The notes: a model not told the origin generated them from the sequence alone. DNA of 64,000 bases from Herbaspirillum huttiense (GCF_004367745.1 NZ_CP037993.1:496001-560000); one strand, 5' to 3'; positions 1-8,918 are shown, numbered from the stretch's first letter. Made by a program: numbers and translations.

Positions 1-273
1 GGTACCGACCATGGGCGACTTGACGATGTAGCCTTCCGGCACGGCCGGCGCCGCCGGTGCGGCAGCGGGAGCAGCAGCAGCCGGGGCGGCCGCGGCCACG
101 GGGGCAGCGGCGGGAGCGTAGGCTTGCTGTTGCGGCACCATCACGACCTGGTTCTGGGCATTCGGGGACGACTTGACGATGCGGACCTTGCTTTCGCCTT
201 CGGTGACTTCCAGCTCTTCGATGGCCGATTCAGCAACCAGGTCGATCAGCGTCTTGAGTTTTCGTAAATCCAT
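1..273 (-). CDS. accB: Biotin carboxyl carrier protein of acetyl-CoA carboxylase, N-terminal part (cut by window edge)
   Basis: AccB carries the biotin that shuttles CO2 between biotin carboxylase and carboxyltransferase in the first step of fatty-acid synthesis. The 91 visible codons start with MDLRKLKTLIDLV, the usual AccB N-terminus, followed by a conserved EGE...VRIVK stretch, a long Ala/Pro linker (about residues 50-80) and the beginning of the biotinyl domain (YIVKSPMVGT), where the window ends. The lysine that takes biotin lies outside. It sits 123 bp downstream of aroQ on the same strand, the aroQ-accB(-accC) order common in proteobacteria. Start is the ATG at 273. Confidence 0.93.
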   Translation of the reverse strand, partial: MDLRKLKTLIDLVAESAIEELEVTEGESKVRIVKSSPNAQNQVVMVPQQQAYAPAAAPVAAAAPAAAAPAAAPAAPAVPEGYIVKSPMVGT

Positions 274-396
274 TTGAATCCCTCGGAATGTAGATGAGTA
301 GTGTTAAACGAAACGCCGGCGCTCTGTGGCGCCCGGCGGGTTCAGTCTGGGTCTTGCAGTACGTGAAGCGATCCGTTCGAAGCGGCGTGTCCGCCC

Positions 397-834
397 TCAG
401 GATTGACGCAGCCAGAAATCAACGGCCATACGATAGCCATCGACCCCGAAGCCGCACAGGACTGCCCGGGCAATGCCGGACAGATAGGAAAAATGCCGGA
501 ACTCCTCGCGCTGGTGCACATTGGAGATATGCAATTCCACGAAGGGGATCGCCACCCCGGCCAGCGCATCGCGCAGGGCCACGCTGGTATGGGTCAATCC
601 ACCCGGGTTGATGATGATGCCATCGACCCCCTCCAGGCGTGCCTGGTGGATGCGGTCGATCAGCGCACCTTCGTGGTTGCTCTGGAAGGTGGCCAGGGTC
701 GCGCCGGCGGCGCGGGCCTGTTCTTGTGCACGCTGTTCGATATCGGCCAGCGTGGTGGATCCGTAGACTTCCGGCTCCCGGGTTCCGAGCAGATTGAGGT
801 TCGGTCCATTGAGCAGGAGAAGCTGTTTTGCCAT
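397..834 (-). CDS. aroQ: 3-dehydroquinate dehydratase, type II
   Basis: Cytoplasmic shikimate-pathway enzyme that converts 3-dehydroquinate to 3-dehydroshikimate. The 145-residue length is normal for the dodecameric type II family. The N-terminus has the family signature [17 protein letters not shown] followed by the catalytic Tyr24. SNHEG, the INPGG(L)THTS loop and the ELHISN motif, which form the rest of the active site, are all present. It lies upstream of accB on the same strand and may be co-transcribed with it. A later step of the same pathway (aroE) lies at 7.9 kb on the other strand. Confidence 0.96.
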   Translation of the reverse strand: MAKQLLLLNGPNLNLLGTREPEVYGSTTLADIEQRAQEQARAAGATLATFQSNHEGALIDRIHQARLEGVDGIIINPGGLTHTSVALRDALAGVAIPFVELHISNVHQREEFRHFSYLSGIARAVLCGFGVDGYRMAVDFWLRQS

Positions 835-965
835 GGAGATTAAGCTCCGTTTGACGACGATGCGCGCATTTTGCCGTCAAATGCCATCATTTGGCAAGAA
901 AAACTTTCTTTTCACGGATTTGCGTTTGCGGGCCGCCGAGGTGGCCCTGCAAGTGACTCTGCGAT

Positions 966-1487
966 TCAGAGCTGTGACAGGTCGGCGCGCAGTTCATCGA
1001 ACTTGATGCGGCCCAGGTAGACCTTTTTGACGTTGCCGTCCTTGCCCACCAGAGCGGTGAACGGAAGACCGCCCGCCTGATTGCCGAATTGCCGCAGCAA
1101 ATCGGTGGCGCCGGTTCCGGCAACGAAGAGAGGATAGCGGATTTGGTACTTTTGCGCAAACTTGGCGATATTTTCCTGACTATCGACGCCAATTCCGAGG
1201 ATTTGCACCGGCGCGATCTCCTGCTGCAAGGCCGTCAGCTCGGGCATTTCTTCCACGCAGGGGCCGCACCAGGTGGCCCAGAAGTTCAGGACCAGGGGTT
1301 TGCCCTTGTATTGCGCCAGCGATTGGGTCTGGCCGCTGGCATCCGGCATCGATTGCGACAGCAGCTTGTTGAGCGCCTGGGTCTCGGGGGAGGCGGGCGG
1401 GTTGGCGCGATGGCTGGCATAGACGCCAACACCCACGCAAACGACCGCAACCACGGCCAACAGGATCACATTTTTCAGTTTCGTCAT
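966..1487 (-). CDS. TlpA-family thioredoxin-like protein, membrane-anchored
   Basis: A 173-residue periplasmic thiol-disulfide oxidoreductase of the TlpA/ResA type. Residues 6-24 form an uncleaved-looking hydrophobic anchor, followed by a thioredoxin fold with the active site WCGPC (Cys74, Cys77) and a cis-Pro region (GGLPFTALV). Such proteins reduce or protect periplasmic cysteines, for example during cytochrome c maturation; the specific partner cannot be told here. The start lies 3 bp after the stop of the upstream nucleotidyltransferase-like gene, with a GAGGAC ribosome site inside that gene's end, so the two form a tight operon. Confidence 0.88.
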   Translation of the reverse strand: MTKLKNVILLAVVAVVCVGVGVYASHRANPPASPETQALNKLLSQSMPDASGQTQSLAQYKGKPLVLNFWATWCGPCVEEMPELTALQQEIAPVQILGIGVDSQENIAKFAQKYQIRYPLFVAGTGATDLLRQFGNQAGGLPFTALVGKDGNVKKVYLGRIKFDELRADLSQL

Positions 1488-1490
1488 GAA

Positions 1491-2123
1491 TCAGTCCTCG
1501 GAGGGGGCATCGATGAGCGCCGCCAGCGCGGCCGCATCGCCGCGCTCGGGGCGTTTGCCAGGGGCGGCACGCAGGCTGCCGCGCAGGTCGTCTTCGTCAT
1601 ACAGGGCCAGATGGGCCAGTTCGGGGTCGGCACCGCGCTGGGGCAGCAGGAAGCTCAGGGTTTCCACCGTCTGGCCGGTGCGGAAGTGGCTGGTTTCGCC
1701 GACCTCGAAGTTCACATTCTTGTTCAGAAGAAAAATCTCGACATCCTTGGCGCTGGGCGAGAACAGCTGCAGGTGGATGTCCGAATGTTCACCTGCCGTG
1801 CCATTCCACACCGCGCCGGTAATATAAGGATTGAACTGCTGCAGGTCCTGCATCAGCTGCAGGGCCACCTGGCGCAGGTGCAACAGGCGCGCCGGCTGGG
1901 TATCGGCAAAGAAGAGTTCGTTGTAGATGCGGACTTCTTCTTCGATCTGCTCGTTATCCGGCATGATCTCGCCGCGCACCTTCTGGTTGCCCAGGATCTG
2001 TTTGGCCGCCTTGCGCTTGGCGCTGCCGTAGTCGGCGCCATCTTCGGCGATCATGCGCGCGGCGGCGGCGGCGATTTCTGCACGCAGCTGCTCGGTGGGG
2101 GAGGTGAATTCAAATTCAGACAT
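1491..2123 (-). CDS. Conserved hypothetical protein resembling a nucleotidyltransferase fold
   Basis: A 210-residue soluble protein whose family I cannot name. Residues 103-122 (GAVWNGTAGEHSDIHLQLFS) resemble the GS...DxD core of the polymerase-beta nucleotidyltransferase fold, but the second acidic residue is His117 (DIH), so catalysis may be lost or altered. The N-terminal 60 residues look helical (a region with AKRKAAKQILGN), and the C-terminus ends in an acidic and Ala-rich tail. The start was set at the ATG at 2123; in-frame ATGs at 2132 and 2135 are also possible, and the open frame running further upstream into mpl antisense is not credible. Divergent from mpl and followed closely by the TlpA-like gene. 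Confidence 0.75.
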   Translation of the reverse strand: MSEFEFTSPTEQLRAEIAAAAARMIAEDGADYGSAKRKAAKQILGNQKVRGEIMPDNEQIEEEVRIYNELFFADTQPARLLHLRQVALQLMQDLQQFNPYITGAVWNGTAGEHSDIHLQLFSPSAKDVEIFLLNKNVNFEVGETSHFRTGQTVETLSFLLPQRGADPELAHLALYDEDDLRGSLRAAPGKRPERGDAAALAALIDAPSED

Positions 2124-2166
2124 GGGCGACATCATACTCGTTAGCAGGTGCAGCCGCCGGCTCAGG

Positions 2167-2182
2167 TAAAATCGCGGGATTA
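2167..2182 (+). promoter_or_regulatory. Probable -10 element and discriminator of mpl
   Basis: TAAAAT at 2167-2172 is followed directly by CGCGGGATTA and lies about 27 bp before the mpl start. The same -10 plus CGCGGGAT arrangement precedes ruvA and uvrD in this window. No convincing -35 box is visible. Confidence 0.5.
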
Positions 2183-2198
2183 CACCCCAAGATTCGCT

Positions 2199-3581
2199 AT
2201 GCATATACACATCCTCGGCATCTGCGGCACCTTCATGGGCGGCCTGGCCGTGCTGGCCAAAGAGGCCGGCCATACCGTGACCGGCTGCGACGCCAACGTC
2301 TATCCCCCCATGAGCACCCAGCTGGAAGCCCAGGGCATCACCCTGACCCAGGGTTTCGAGCCGTCGCAGGTGGAGATCAAGCCGGATCTGTTCGTCATCG
2401 GCAACGTGGTCTCGCGCGGCAACCCGCTGATGGAGGAGATCCTCAACCGCGGCCTGCCCTATGTCTCCGGCCCGCAATGGATGGGCGAGAACATCCTGCA
2501 GGACAAGTGGGTCCTGTCGGTGGCCGGCACGCATGGCAAGACCACCACCTCGGCCATGCTGGCCTGGGTGCTGGAACACGCGGGCTACCAGCCGGGCTTC
2601 CTGATCGGCGGGGTGCCGATGAACTTCGGCATATCGGCACGCCTGGGCAGTGATGGCCAGGGGGGACCGTCGCCCTTCTTCGTCATCGAGGCCGACGAGT
2701 ACGACACCGCCTTCTTCGACAAGCGCAGCAAGTTCGTGCACTACCGCAGCCGTACCGCCGTGCTGAACAATCTTGAGTACGATCACGCCGACATCTTCCC
2801 CGATCTGGGGGCCATCGAGACGCAATTCCACCATCTGGTGCGCACCGTGCCCGGGCTCGGCCGGGTCATCGTCAATGGCCGTGAAGCCGCATTGCAGCGC
2901 GTGCTGGCGCGCGGCTGCTGGAGCGAACGTGAAGATTTTGGCGTAGCCGCCGACCAGCCCGGCTGGTCGCTGCAGACCCATGAGGATGGCCGTTTCGAGG
3001 TCTTCTTTGAAGGCCAGTCGCAAGGTACGGTGGACTGGTCGCTGACCGGTGAACATAACCGCATGAACGCCCTGGCCGCGATTGCCGCTGCCCGCCACGT
3101 AGGCGTGCCGGCGGCCCAGGCCATCGAGGCATTGGGCGCTTTCCAGAGCGTGAAGCGGCGTATGGAGCTGCGCGGCAGCGCCAATGGCGTGGCCGTCTAT
3201 GACGATTTCGCCCATCACCCGACCGCCATCGCCACCACCGTGGCCGGCCTGCGCAAGAAGGTCGGTAGCGCTCGCATCCTGGCCGTGCTGGAGCCGCGCT
3301 CCAACACCATGAAGCTGGGCACGATGAAAGAAGCTCTGCCGGGCAGCTTGACTGATGCTGACCTGGTCTTCGGTTTCGGCGCCCAGTCCGGGCGTGATGC
3401 GCTGGGCTGGGACCTGGCCGAGGCGCTGGCCCCGTTGGGTCAGAAAGCCGCTGCCTTCCACGACCTCGACGCGCTGGTGCAAGCCGTCAAGGCCGCCGCG
3501 CAGCCGGGCGACCATGTGCTGGTGATGAGCAATGGCGGCTTCGGCGGCGTACACCAGAAGCTGCTGGACGCGCTGGCATGA
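2199..3581 (+). CDS. mpl: UDP-N-acetylmuramate:L-alanyl-gamma-D-glutamyl-meso-diaminopimelate ligase
   Basis: Cytoplasmic murein-recycling ligase that attaches the recovered tripeptide L-Ala-D-Glu-mDAP to UDP-MurNAc using ATP. The 460-residue protein starts MHIHILGICGTFMGG, the Mpl version of the Mur N-terminal Rossmann motif, followed by the ATP loop AGTHGKTTTSAM (about 109-120), the EADEYDTAFFDKRSKF segment typical of Mpl rather than MurC, and the C-terminal YDDFAHHPTA motif. The ATG at 2199 is preferred to an upstream in-frame ATG at 2148 because it begins the conserved strand. Its stop overlaps the next gene by 4 bp. anmK and mtgA in the window belong to the same cell-wall metabolism. Confidence 0.96.
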   Translation: MHIHILGICGTFMGGLAVLAKEAGHTVTGCDANVYPPMSTQLEAQGITLTQGFEPSQVEIKPDLFVIGNVVSRGNPLMEEILNRGLPYVSGPQWMGENILQDKWVLSVAGTHGKTTTSAMLAWVLEHAGYQPGFLIGGVPMNFGISARLGSDGQGGPSPFFVIEADEYDTAFFDKRSKFVHYRSRTAVLNNLEYDHADIFPDLGAIETQFHHLVRTVPGLGRVIVNGREAALQRVLARGCWSEREDFGVAADQPGWSLQTHEDGRFEVFFEGQSQGTVDWSLTGEHNRMNALAAIAAARHVGVPAAQAIEALGAFQSVKRRMELRGSANGVAVYDDFAHHPTAIATTVAGLRKKVGSARILAVLEPRSNTMKLGTMKEALPGSLTDADLVFGFGAQSGRDALGWDLAEALAPLGQKAAAFHDLDALVQAVKAAAQPGDHVLVMSNGGFGGVHQKLLDALA

Positions 3582-4168
3582 TCCTGTACCTGCACGGCTT
3601 TCGTTCCTCGCCGCAGTCCTTCAAGGCGCGCGTGATGGGACAGCGCATGGCCGCCCTCGGCCTGCAGGACCAGTACGTCTGCCCGCAACTGCCGGCCTCG
3701 CCGGCCGGGGCCATCGCCCTGGCCGGTGCGCTGGTGGCAGGGGTGGACCCGGCGCAGCTGACCGTGGTCGGCTCGTCGCTGGGCGGCTACTACGCCACCT
3801 GGCTGGCCGAACACACCGGCTGCCGGGCGGTGCTGGTCAACCCGGCGGTCAAGCCGCCGCGTGACCTGGAATCCTATGTCGGCGTGACCACGCAATACCA
3901 CTCCGACGAAACCTTTGAATTCAAGCGCGAGTACATCGCCGAGCTGCTGGCCCTGTCGGTGCCGGCGATTACGCGCCCGGAGCGCTATTTCCTGCTGGCT
4001 GCCACCGGCGACGAAGTGCTGGACTGGCGCGAGATGGTGGCCCATTACCCCGGCGCGCGCCAGACCGTCATCGAGGGCAGCGACCATGGCATGGCCGAAT
4101 TTGCCGACCATCTCGACGAGGTGCTGGCCTTCTGCGGCGTGGACCTGCCCGGCAAGGCGGTGCGCTGA
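3578..4168 (+). CDS. YqiA/YcfP-family alpha/beta-hydrolase (putative esterase)
   Basis: A 196-residue minimal alpha/beta-hydrolase. It has the oxyanion region LYLHGFRSSPQSFK at the N-terminus, the nucleophile elbow GSSLGG (Ser67), an aspartate in the GDEVLDW segment and the catalytic histidine in GSDHGMAEF. E. coli YqiA is a short-chain acyl esterase; the physiological substrate here is unknown. The ATG overlaps the mpl stop (ATGA) and its own stop abuts the ubiC start, so mpl, this gene, ubiC and probably the RNB gene form one transcription unit. Confidence 0.85.
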   Translation: MILYLHGFRSSPQSFKARVMGQRMAALGLQDQYVCPQLPASPAGAIALAGALVAGVDPAQLTVVGSSLGGYYATWLAEHTGCRAVLVNPAVKPPRDLESYVGVTTQYHSDETFEFKREYIAELLALSVPAITRPERYFLLAATGDEVLDWREMVAHYPGARQTVIEGSDHGMAEFADHLDEVLAFCGVDLPGKAVR

Positions 4169-4782
4169 TGCCCCATGCTGTCCGCAAGGCGCGCTGGATG
4201 GCGCATCCGCAGGCATTGGCGGCGCTGCTGGCGGCCGATGGCGACCTGGTGCGGCGCACCCGCGCCTGGCTGGCCGACCCCGGTTCCATGACCCTGAAAT
4301 TGAAGAAACGGACCGAAAGCTTCAGCGTGCGCCTGCTGCGCCAGCGCCCGGGCCGCATCCTGGCCGATGAGCATGAAGCCTTGTGCATATCGCCCCGTAG
4401 CCGGGTGGTGGAGCGCGATGTCATCCTGCTGGGCGACGGGCAGCCGGTGGTGTTTGGCCATACGGTGCTGTCGACCAGCTCGGTCAAGTCTGACTGGCCC
4501 TTTTTCAGCAAGCTCGGCAGCACGCCACTGGGGGCCAACTTGTTCTTTGATCCGCTGGTCGGGCGCAGCCCCATCCAGTATGCTCGGCTGTCCGCCGGCC
4601 ACCCGCTGATGCGCCGCATCGCGCAGGCCTTGCCCGGGTCCGAATTGCCGACCAGTTTGCTGGCGCGCCGCTCCCTGTTTACCCGGCGCGGCGGCGTGCT
4701 GATGGTCACCGATGTTTTCCTGCCGGCACTGGAGGCGCTGATGCGTCCGCTGCCGGCCCACGTACCGATTGAAAAGCGATAG
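4168..4782 (+). CDS. ubiC: Chorismate lyase
   Basis: Removes pyruvate from chorismate to give 4-hydroxybenzoate, the first committed step of ubiquinone synthesis. The 204-residue sequence has the features of the UbiC family: WL.DPGSMT at the N-terminal strand, the FSVRLLRQ and RVVERDVILLGDGQPVVFGHTV core, and a C-terminal RRSLFTRRGG...LMVTDVFLPA segment. Its start overlaps the stop of the esterase gene, and the RNB gene begins 6 bp after its end. Chorismate is also the substrate of the lipoprotein chorismate mutase at 44.8 kb. Confidence 0.92.
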   Translation: MPHAVRKARWMAHPQALAALLAADGDLVRRTRAWLADPGSMTLKLKKRTESFSVRLLRQRPGRILADEHEALCISPRSRVVERDVILLGDGQPVVFGHTVLSTSSVKSDWPFFSKLGSTPLGANLFFDPLVGRSPIQYARLSAGHPLMRRIAQALPGSELPTSLLARRSLFTRRGGVLMVTDVFLPALEALMRPLPAHVPIEKR

Positions 4783-4788
4783 AAGCAG

Positions 4789-6921
4789 ATGAATTTATTG
4801 TTCGAAGAATCCGGCGATTTCAAGGCCGGCTCCATCATGACCCAGCAGGGCGAGTCCTACCAAGTCGAGATGGCCTCCGGCAAGCGCGCCAAAGTCAAGT
4901 CGCGCGATGCGCTGCTGCAATTCGCTGCCCCCGCGCCGCAGGAGCTGATGCAACAGGCCCAGGCCATCGCTGATGAAGTCGACCTGGATTTCCTGTGGGA
5001 AGTGGCCGGCGAAGAAGAATTCGGTTTCACCGACCTGGCCGCCGAGTATTTCGGGCATGCCCCGCTGCCGCCGGAAGCGGCCGGCCTGCTGCTGTGCCTG
5101 CATCGCGCGCCGATCTATTTCTACAAGAAGGGTCGTGGTCGCTACAAGGCGGCCCCGCAAGCCTCGCTGCAGGCCGCCCTGGCCGGGCTGGAAAAGAAGA
5201 AGCAGCAACTGGCCGCACAGGCCGTGTATGTGGAAGAACTCAAGGCCCACAAACTGCCGGAAGCCTTCCGCCCCATCGCCCTGCAACTGCTCTTCAAACC
5301 GGACAAGAACGGCATCGAATTCAAGGCCCTGGACGCCGCCGCCAAGGAAATGCAGACCACCCCGCAACGCCTGATGCTGGCTGCCGGTGGCGTGGCCTCG
5401 CCCAAGGATCTACATTACGCGCGTTTCCTCTACGAATTCTTCCCGCGCGGCACCGGCTTCCCGGCCATCGATATCCCGCCGGCGGCTACCGACCTGCCGC
5501 TGGCCGATGTCCAGGCTTTCTCCATCGATGACGTGACCACCACCGAGATCGATGATGCCCTGTCGGTCACCCGCCTGCCGGACGGCAAGCTGCGCGTGGG
5601 CATCCACATCGCCGCACCGGGTCTGGCCATCAAGCGTGGCGATGCGATCGATGCGATTGCGCGTGCGCGCATGTCCACCGTCTACATGCCGGGCGAAAAG
5701 ATCACCATGCTGCCGGACGACCTGGTGGCCACTTATACGCTGGATGCCGGGGCTGCGCGTCCTGCGCTGTCGCTGTATGCCACGCTGGATGCAGCCAGCT
5801 GGGAAGTGCTGGGCACCGAGACCCGCGCCGAGCTGGTGCCGATCGCCGCCAACCTGCGCCACAACGACCTCGACGAGCTGGTCACCGAGGAAGCGCTGGC
5901 CGAGAATCGCGGCGACTATCCGCACAAGGAAGAGATCGCGCTCCTGTGGCAGTGGGTGCAATTGCTGGAACAGGGCCGCATGGCCAAGCGCGAGAGTTTC
6001 GGCCTGCGCCCGGAACAGAACAATCGCGTCGACTTCAATTTCTATGTCGAGAACGATGTGGTGAGCATCGTGCGCCGCCGCCGTGGTGCGCCGCTGGACA
6101 AGATCGTGGCCGAGCTGATGATCTTCGCCAACAGCACCTGGGGCAAGCTCATGGCCGATCACGGCGTGCCGGGCATCTACCGCGCACAAGGCGGCGGGGC
6201 CGGTGGCTGGGCCGCCAAGATGCAGGTGCGCATGGTCACTCACGCCGCGCCTCACCAGGGCCTGGGCGTGGATCAATATGCCTGGAGCACCTCGCCGCTG
6301 CGCCGCTATACCGACCTGGTCAACCAGTGGCAGATCCTGGCCTGCATCGAGCACGGCGTGACCGCGCCGCTGGTGGCGCCCTTCAAGCCGCGCGATGCCG
6401 ATCTCTTCGCCATCGTCTCGGGCTTCGATGCGGCTTACTCCGGCTATGCCGATTTCCAGTCGACCATGGAACGCTACTGGTGCCTGCGCTGGCTGGCGCA
6501 GGAAAACGCCCGTACCGTGGAAGCGGTGGTGCTCAAGGATGAAATCCTGCGCCTGGTCGAGATCCCGCTGGTGCTGCGCATGCCGGGCCTGCCGCAGCTG
6601 GCGCGCGGCCTGCAGGTCAAGCTGGATCTGCTGCGCTGGGACGAGGTCGACCTGACCGTGGAGGCGCGCCTGCTGGAAGTGCCGGCCGCTGCGGCTCAGG
6701 CGCTGGCCAGCGATCTCGGTGAAGACGATGATGAGTTGCTCGAAGGCATGGCCTCCATGGGCAGCGAAGAACAGGGCGAGGAAGCCGCTGCCGAGCAAAA
6801 TTCGGTACAGAACAATGTACAGAACGATGCACAGGATTCCGTACAGGAAAATGCACAGGAAGAGCGACATCCCGACGCCGCCGATGCCGACGAAAACCCG
6901 TCGGCCCAAGCCGCGCAATGA
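4789..6921 (+). CDS. RNase II/RNB-domain protein with divergent active-site motifs
   Basis: A 710-residue protein with a helical/winged-helix N-terminal half, an RNB catalytic domain (about 245-560) and a degenerate S1-like end. RNB motif I reads AFSIDDVTTTEIDDALSV: the aspartates aligning with E. coli RNase II D201, D209 and D210 are kept, but the D207 position appears to be Glu. The late motif is YAWSTSPLRRYTDLVNQW instead of YxHxTSPIRRYxDL. This subgroup is usually annotated as an RNB-domain exoribonuclease; activity on RNA is likely but unproven. The acidic C-terminal tail contains a five-unit tetrapeptide repeat encoded by a 12-bp tandem repeat. Co-directional and close to ubiC. Confidence 0.85.
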   Translation: MNLLFEESGDFKAGSIMTQQGESYQVEMASGKRAKVKSRDALLQFAAPAPQELMQQAQAIADEVDLDFLWEVAGEEEFGFTDLAAEYFGHAPLPPEAAGLLLCLHRAPIYFYKKGRGRYKAAPQASLQAALAGLEKKKQQLAAQAVYVEELKAHKLPEAFRPIALQLLFKPDKNGIEFKALDAAAKEMQTTPQRLMLAAGGVASPKDLHYARFLYEFFPRGTGFPAIDIPPAATDLPLADVQAFSIDDVTTTEIDDALSVTRLPDGKLRVGIHIAAPGLAIKRGDAIDAIARARMSTVYMPGEKITMLPDDLVATYTLDAGAARPALSLYATLDAASWEVLGTETRAELVPIAANLRHNDLDELVTEEALAENRGDYPHKEEIALLWQWVQLLEQGRMAKRESFGLRPEQNNRVDFNFYVENDVVSIVRRRRGAPLDKIVAELMIFANSTWGKLMADHGVPGIYRAQGGGAGGWAAKMQVRMVTHAAPHQGLGVDQYAWSTSPLRRYTDLVNQWQILACIEHGVTAPLVAPFKPRDADLFAIVSGFDAAYSGYADFQSTMERYWCLRWLAQENARTVEAVVLKDEILRLVEIPLVLRMPGLPQLARGLQVKLDLLRWDEVDLTVEARLLEVPAAAAQALASDLGEDDDELLEGMASMGSEEQGEEAAAEQNSVQNNVQNDAQDSVQENAQEERHPDAADADENPSAQAAQ
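6805..6864 (+). repeat. 12-bp tandem repeat, five imperfect copies, inside the RNB gene
   Basis: Copies of the form GTACAGAACAAT start at 6805, 6817, 6829, 6841 and 6853. In frame they encode the units VQNN, VQND, AQDS, VQEN and AQEE in the hydrophilic tail. As the unit is a multiple of three, copy-number change would leave the frame intact. Confidence 0.85.
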
Positions 6922-6976
6922 CGCGGTGCTGGCGTAGAATTGGCGCTGTGAATATCGTCGTTGCTCCCCGTCTGCT

Positions 6977-7858
6977 GTGAATCTGTTTGCCCAACATCGT
7001 CTGCTGAGCGTCGCGCTCGGAATCTCGCTGCTGGTGCATGGCCTGCTGCTGGCCGTGCACTTCGCCGCGCCCGACGCCTTCCGCTTCAAGCCGTCCGATC
7101 CGGAACTGGAAGTCATCCTGGTCAACGCCAAGCATGACAAGAAGCCGGTCAACGCTCAGGCGCTGGCGCAGGCCAACCTGGATGGCGGCGGCAATGCCGA
7201 CGACGGCCGCGCCCGATCGCCGCTGCCGGACATGCAGCACGTGGAGAGCGGTGACAGCGTCAAGGCCGCGCAGCGCAAGGTGGCTGAACTGGAACAGCAG
7301 CAGCGCAAGATGCTGGCGCAGTTGCAGGAGGCGCGCCAGCACGTGGCCAGCGCCGAGCAGCAGAAGCCGGTCGAGACGCCGCAGCCCAACGCGCGCGACC
7401 TGACCGAAACCGCCAAGGCCATGGCGCGCATGGAAGCCGAACTGGCCAAGGACATCGCGCAATACAACAAGCGCCCCAAGAAGACCCAGATCACGCCAAG
7501 CACCCGCGAAGTCGGTTATGCCCAGTACTTCAAGGCGCTGCAGGACAAGATAGAAAAGGTCGGCACCCTGAACTTCCCGACCCGCGACGGCAAGAAGCTC
7601 TACGGTGAACTGCTGGTAGTGATCCCGGTATTCCAGGATGGCAGCATCTACGAGCGCGATGGCGGGGTGGTGGTGCGCACCAGTTCCGGCAATGCCGCGC
7701 TGGACCAGGCGGCGGTGGCCATCGTGCGGCGCTCGGTGCCGTTCGGCCGTTTTCCGGAGAACATGCGCACCAGCGGCAAGGATGATGTGTGGGAAGTCAT
7801 CGTGACCTTCCGTTTCACCCGTGACCAGGGCGTGCAGGCAGAACTGGGGGCCGGCTGA
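6977..7858 (+). CDS. TonB-like energy transducer / TonB C-terminal domain protein
   Basis: A 293-residue inner-membrane protein: one N-terminal transmembrane segment (about 12-31), a Gln/Glu/Lys-rich coiled-coil (about 95-135), and a C-terminal TonB/TolA-like domain with YAQYFKALQDKIE... and GNAALDQAAVAIVRRSVPF. Proteins of this type span the periplasm and couple the proton-motive force to the outer membrane, but no exbB/exbD partner is nearby, so a role other than siderophore uptake is possible. The start codon is GTG at 6977. A -10-like TAGAAT at 6935-6940 followed by TGGCGC may be its promoter. aroE follows 80 bp downstream. Confidence 0.8.
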   Translation: MNLFAQHRLLSVALGISLLVHGLLLAVHFAAPDAFRFKPSDPELEVILVNAKHDKKPVNAQALAQANLDGGGNADDGRARSPLPDMQHVESGDSVKAAQRKVAELEQQQRKMLAQLQEARQHVASAEQQKPVETPQPNARDLTETAKAMARMEAELAKDIAQYNKRPKKTQITPSTREVGYAQYFKALQDKIEKVGTLNFPTRDGKKLYGELLVVIPVFQDGSIYERDGGVVVRTSSGNAALDQAAVAIVRRSVPFGRFPENMRTSGKDDVWEVIVTFRFTRDQGVQAELGAG

Positions 7859-7938
7859 TATCGCCAGCGGCGCAGCGGTCCGATACAAGAACAGCAAAGA
7901 GCAGTCAGAACATATAACGAGGGAGCAGGCAAACCACC

Positions 7939-8754
7939 ATGGATGAATACGTCGTCATCGGCAATCCGATTGCCCACAGCAAGTCGCCCGAGATCCATGC
8001 GCAGTTCGCCGCCCAGACCGGCCAGTCGCTGCATTACGATCGCCTGCTGGTTCCGCTGCACGGTTTCAAGGCAGCGGTGCAGGTGTTCCAGCGGCGCGGA
8101 GGACGCGGTGCCAACGTCACCGTTCCCTTCAAGCTGGAAGCGCATGCGCTGGCCGATCAACTGACCGAACGCGCGCGTCTGGCCGGTGCGGTCAATACGC
8201 TCAAGTTCGAAGGCGGCCGCATCCTCGGCGACAACACGGATGGTGCCGGCCTGGTGACCGACATCATGGTCAATGCCGGCCAGGCGCTGGCAGGCCGTCG
8301 CGTGCTGTTGCTCGGCGCCGGCGGTGCCTCGCGTGGCGCGCTGCTGCCGCTGCTGCAACAGCAGCCGGCCGAACTGGTGATCGTCAACCGCACGCAAGCC
8401 AAGGCCGATGAACTGGCGCGCCAGTTCCGGGAATTCGGCCCGGTACGCAGTGCGGCCTATGCCGAACTGGAGGGCGTGTTCGATGTCATCATCAACGCTA
8501 CCTCGGCCAGCCTGTCGGACGATCTGCCGCCGCTGCCGGTATCGGTGTATGGCAGCGAGACCCTGGCCTACGACATGATGTATGGCCGCCAGCCTACGGT
8601 CTTCATGCAGAGCGCCCAGCAACACGGGGCCAGCGTGCGCGATGGCCTGGGCATGCTGGTCGAGCAGGCCGCCGAAGCCTTCCAGCTGTGGCGCGGCGTG
8701 CGGCCCGCCACCGCAGAGGTGTTTGCCAGCCTGCGCCAGCAGTTGTCGCAATAA
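7939..8754 (+). CDS. aroE: Shikimate dehydrogenase (NADP+)
   Basis: Reduces 3-dehydroshikimate to shikimate. The 271-residue protein shows the substrate-binding [19 protein letters not shown] with the catalytic Lys65, the AGAVNTL segment and Asp101 in GDNTDGAGL, then the NADP-binding loop GAGGAS (126-131) and [10 protein letters not shown]. The end carries [16 protein letters not shown], as in other AroE proteins. A ribosome site GAGGGAG lies upstream of the ATG. mtgA follows on the same strand; aroE-mtgA adjacency is common in Burkholderiales. Confidence 0.96.
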   Translation: MDEYVVIGNPIAHSKSPEIHAQFAAQTGQSLHYDRLLVPLHGFKAAVQVFQRRGGRGANVTVPFKLEAHALADQLTERARLAGAVNTLKFEGGRILGDNTDGAGLVTDIMVNAGQALAGRRVLLLGAGGASRGALLPLLQQQPAELVIVNRTQAKADELARQFREFGPVRSAAYAELEGVFDVIINATSASLSDDLPPLPVSVYGSETLAYDMMYGRQPTVFMQSAQQHGASVRDGLGMLVEQAAEAFQLWRGVRPATAEVFASLRQQLSQ

Positions 8755-8778
8755 GCACTAAGCACCAAGCACCAAGCA
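8754..8778 (+). repeat. Short direct repeats (AAGCACC-type) between aroE and mtgA
   Basis: Three to four 7-bp copies of AAGCACT/AAGCACC start just after the aroE stop. The rest of this 164-bp gap has further slippage-type repetition (GAGTGCAT twice, AGGA/GCAGG runs) and a GTCCTC...GAGGAC dyad at 8790-8811. No function is evident. Confidence 0.6.
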
Positions 8779-8918
8779 AAAGGCCGGCAGTCCTCCACAG
8801 ATGTAGAGGACCGCAGGAGTGCAGGACGGTATGAGTGCATGAGTGCATCTCTGCAGGATCGCACCATGACGGAATTTCCCGGATCGACAGAACACGGCAA
8901 CAAAACAACAACCGGCTC

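Noticed and set aside
2124-3554. Extension of the nucleotidyltransferase-like gene into the mpl antisense strand
   Set aside because: The added 477 codons are an antisense shadow of mpl; the natural start with conserved sequence is at 2123.
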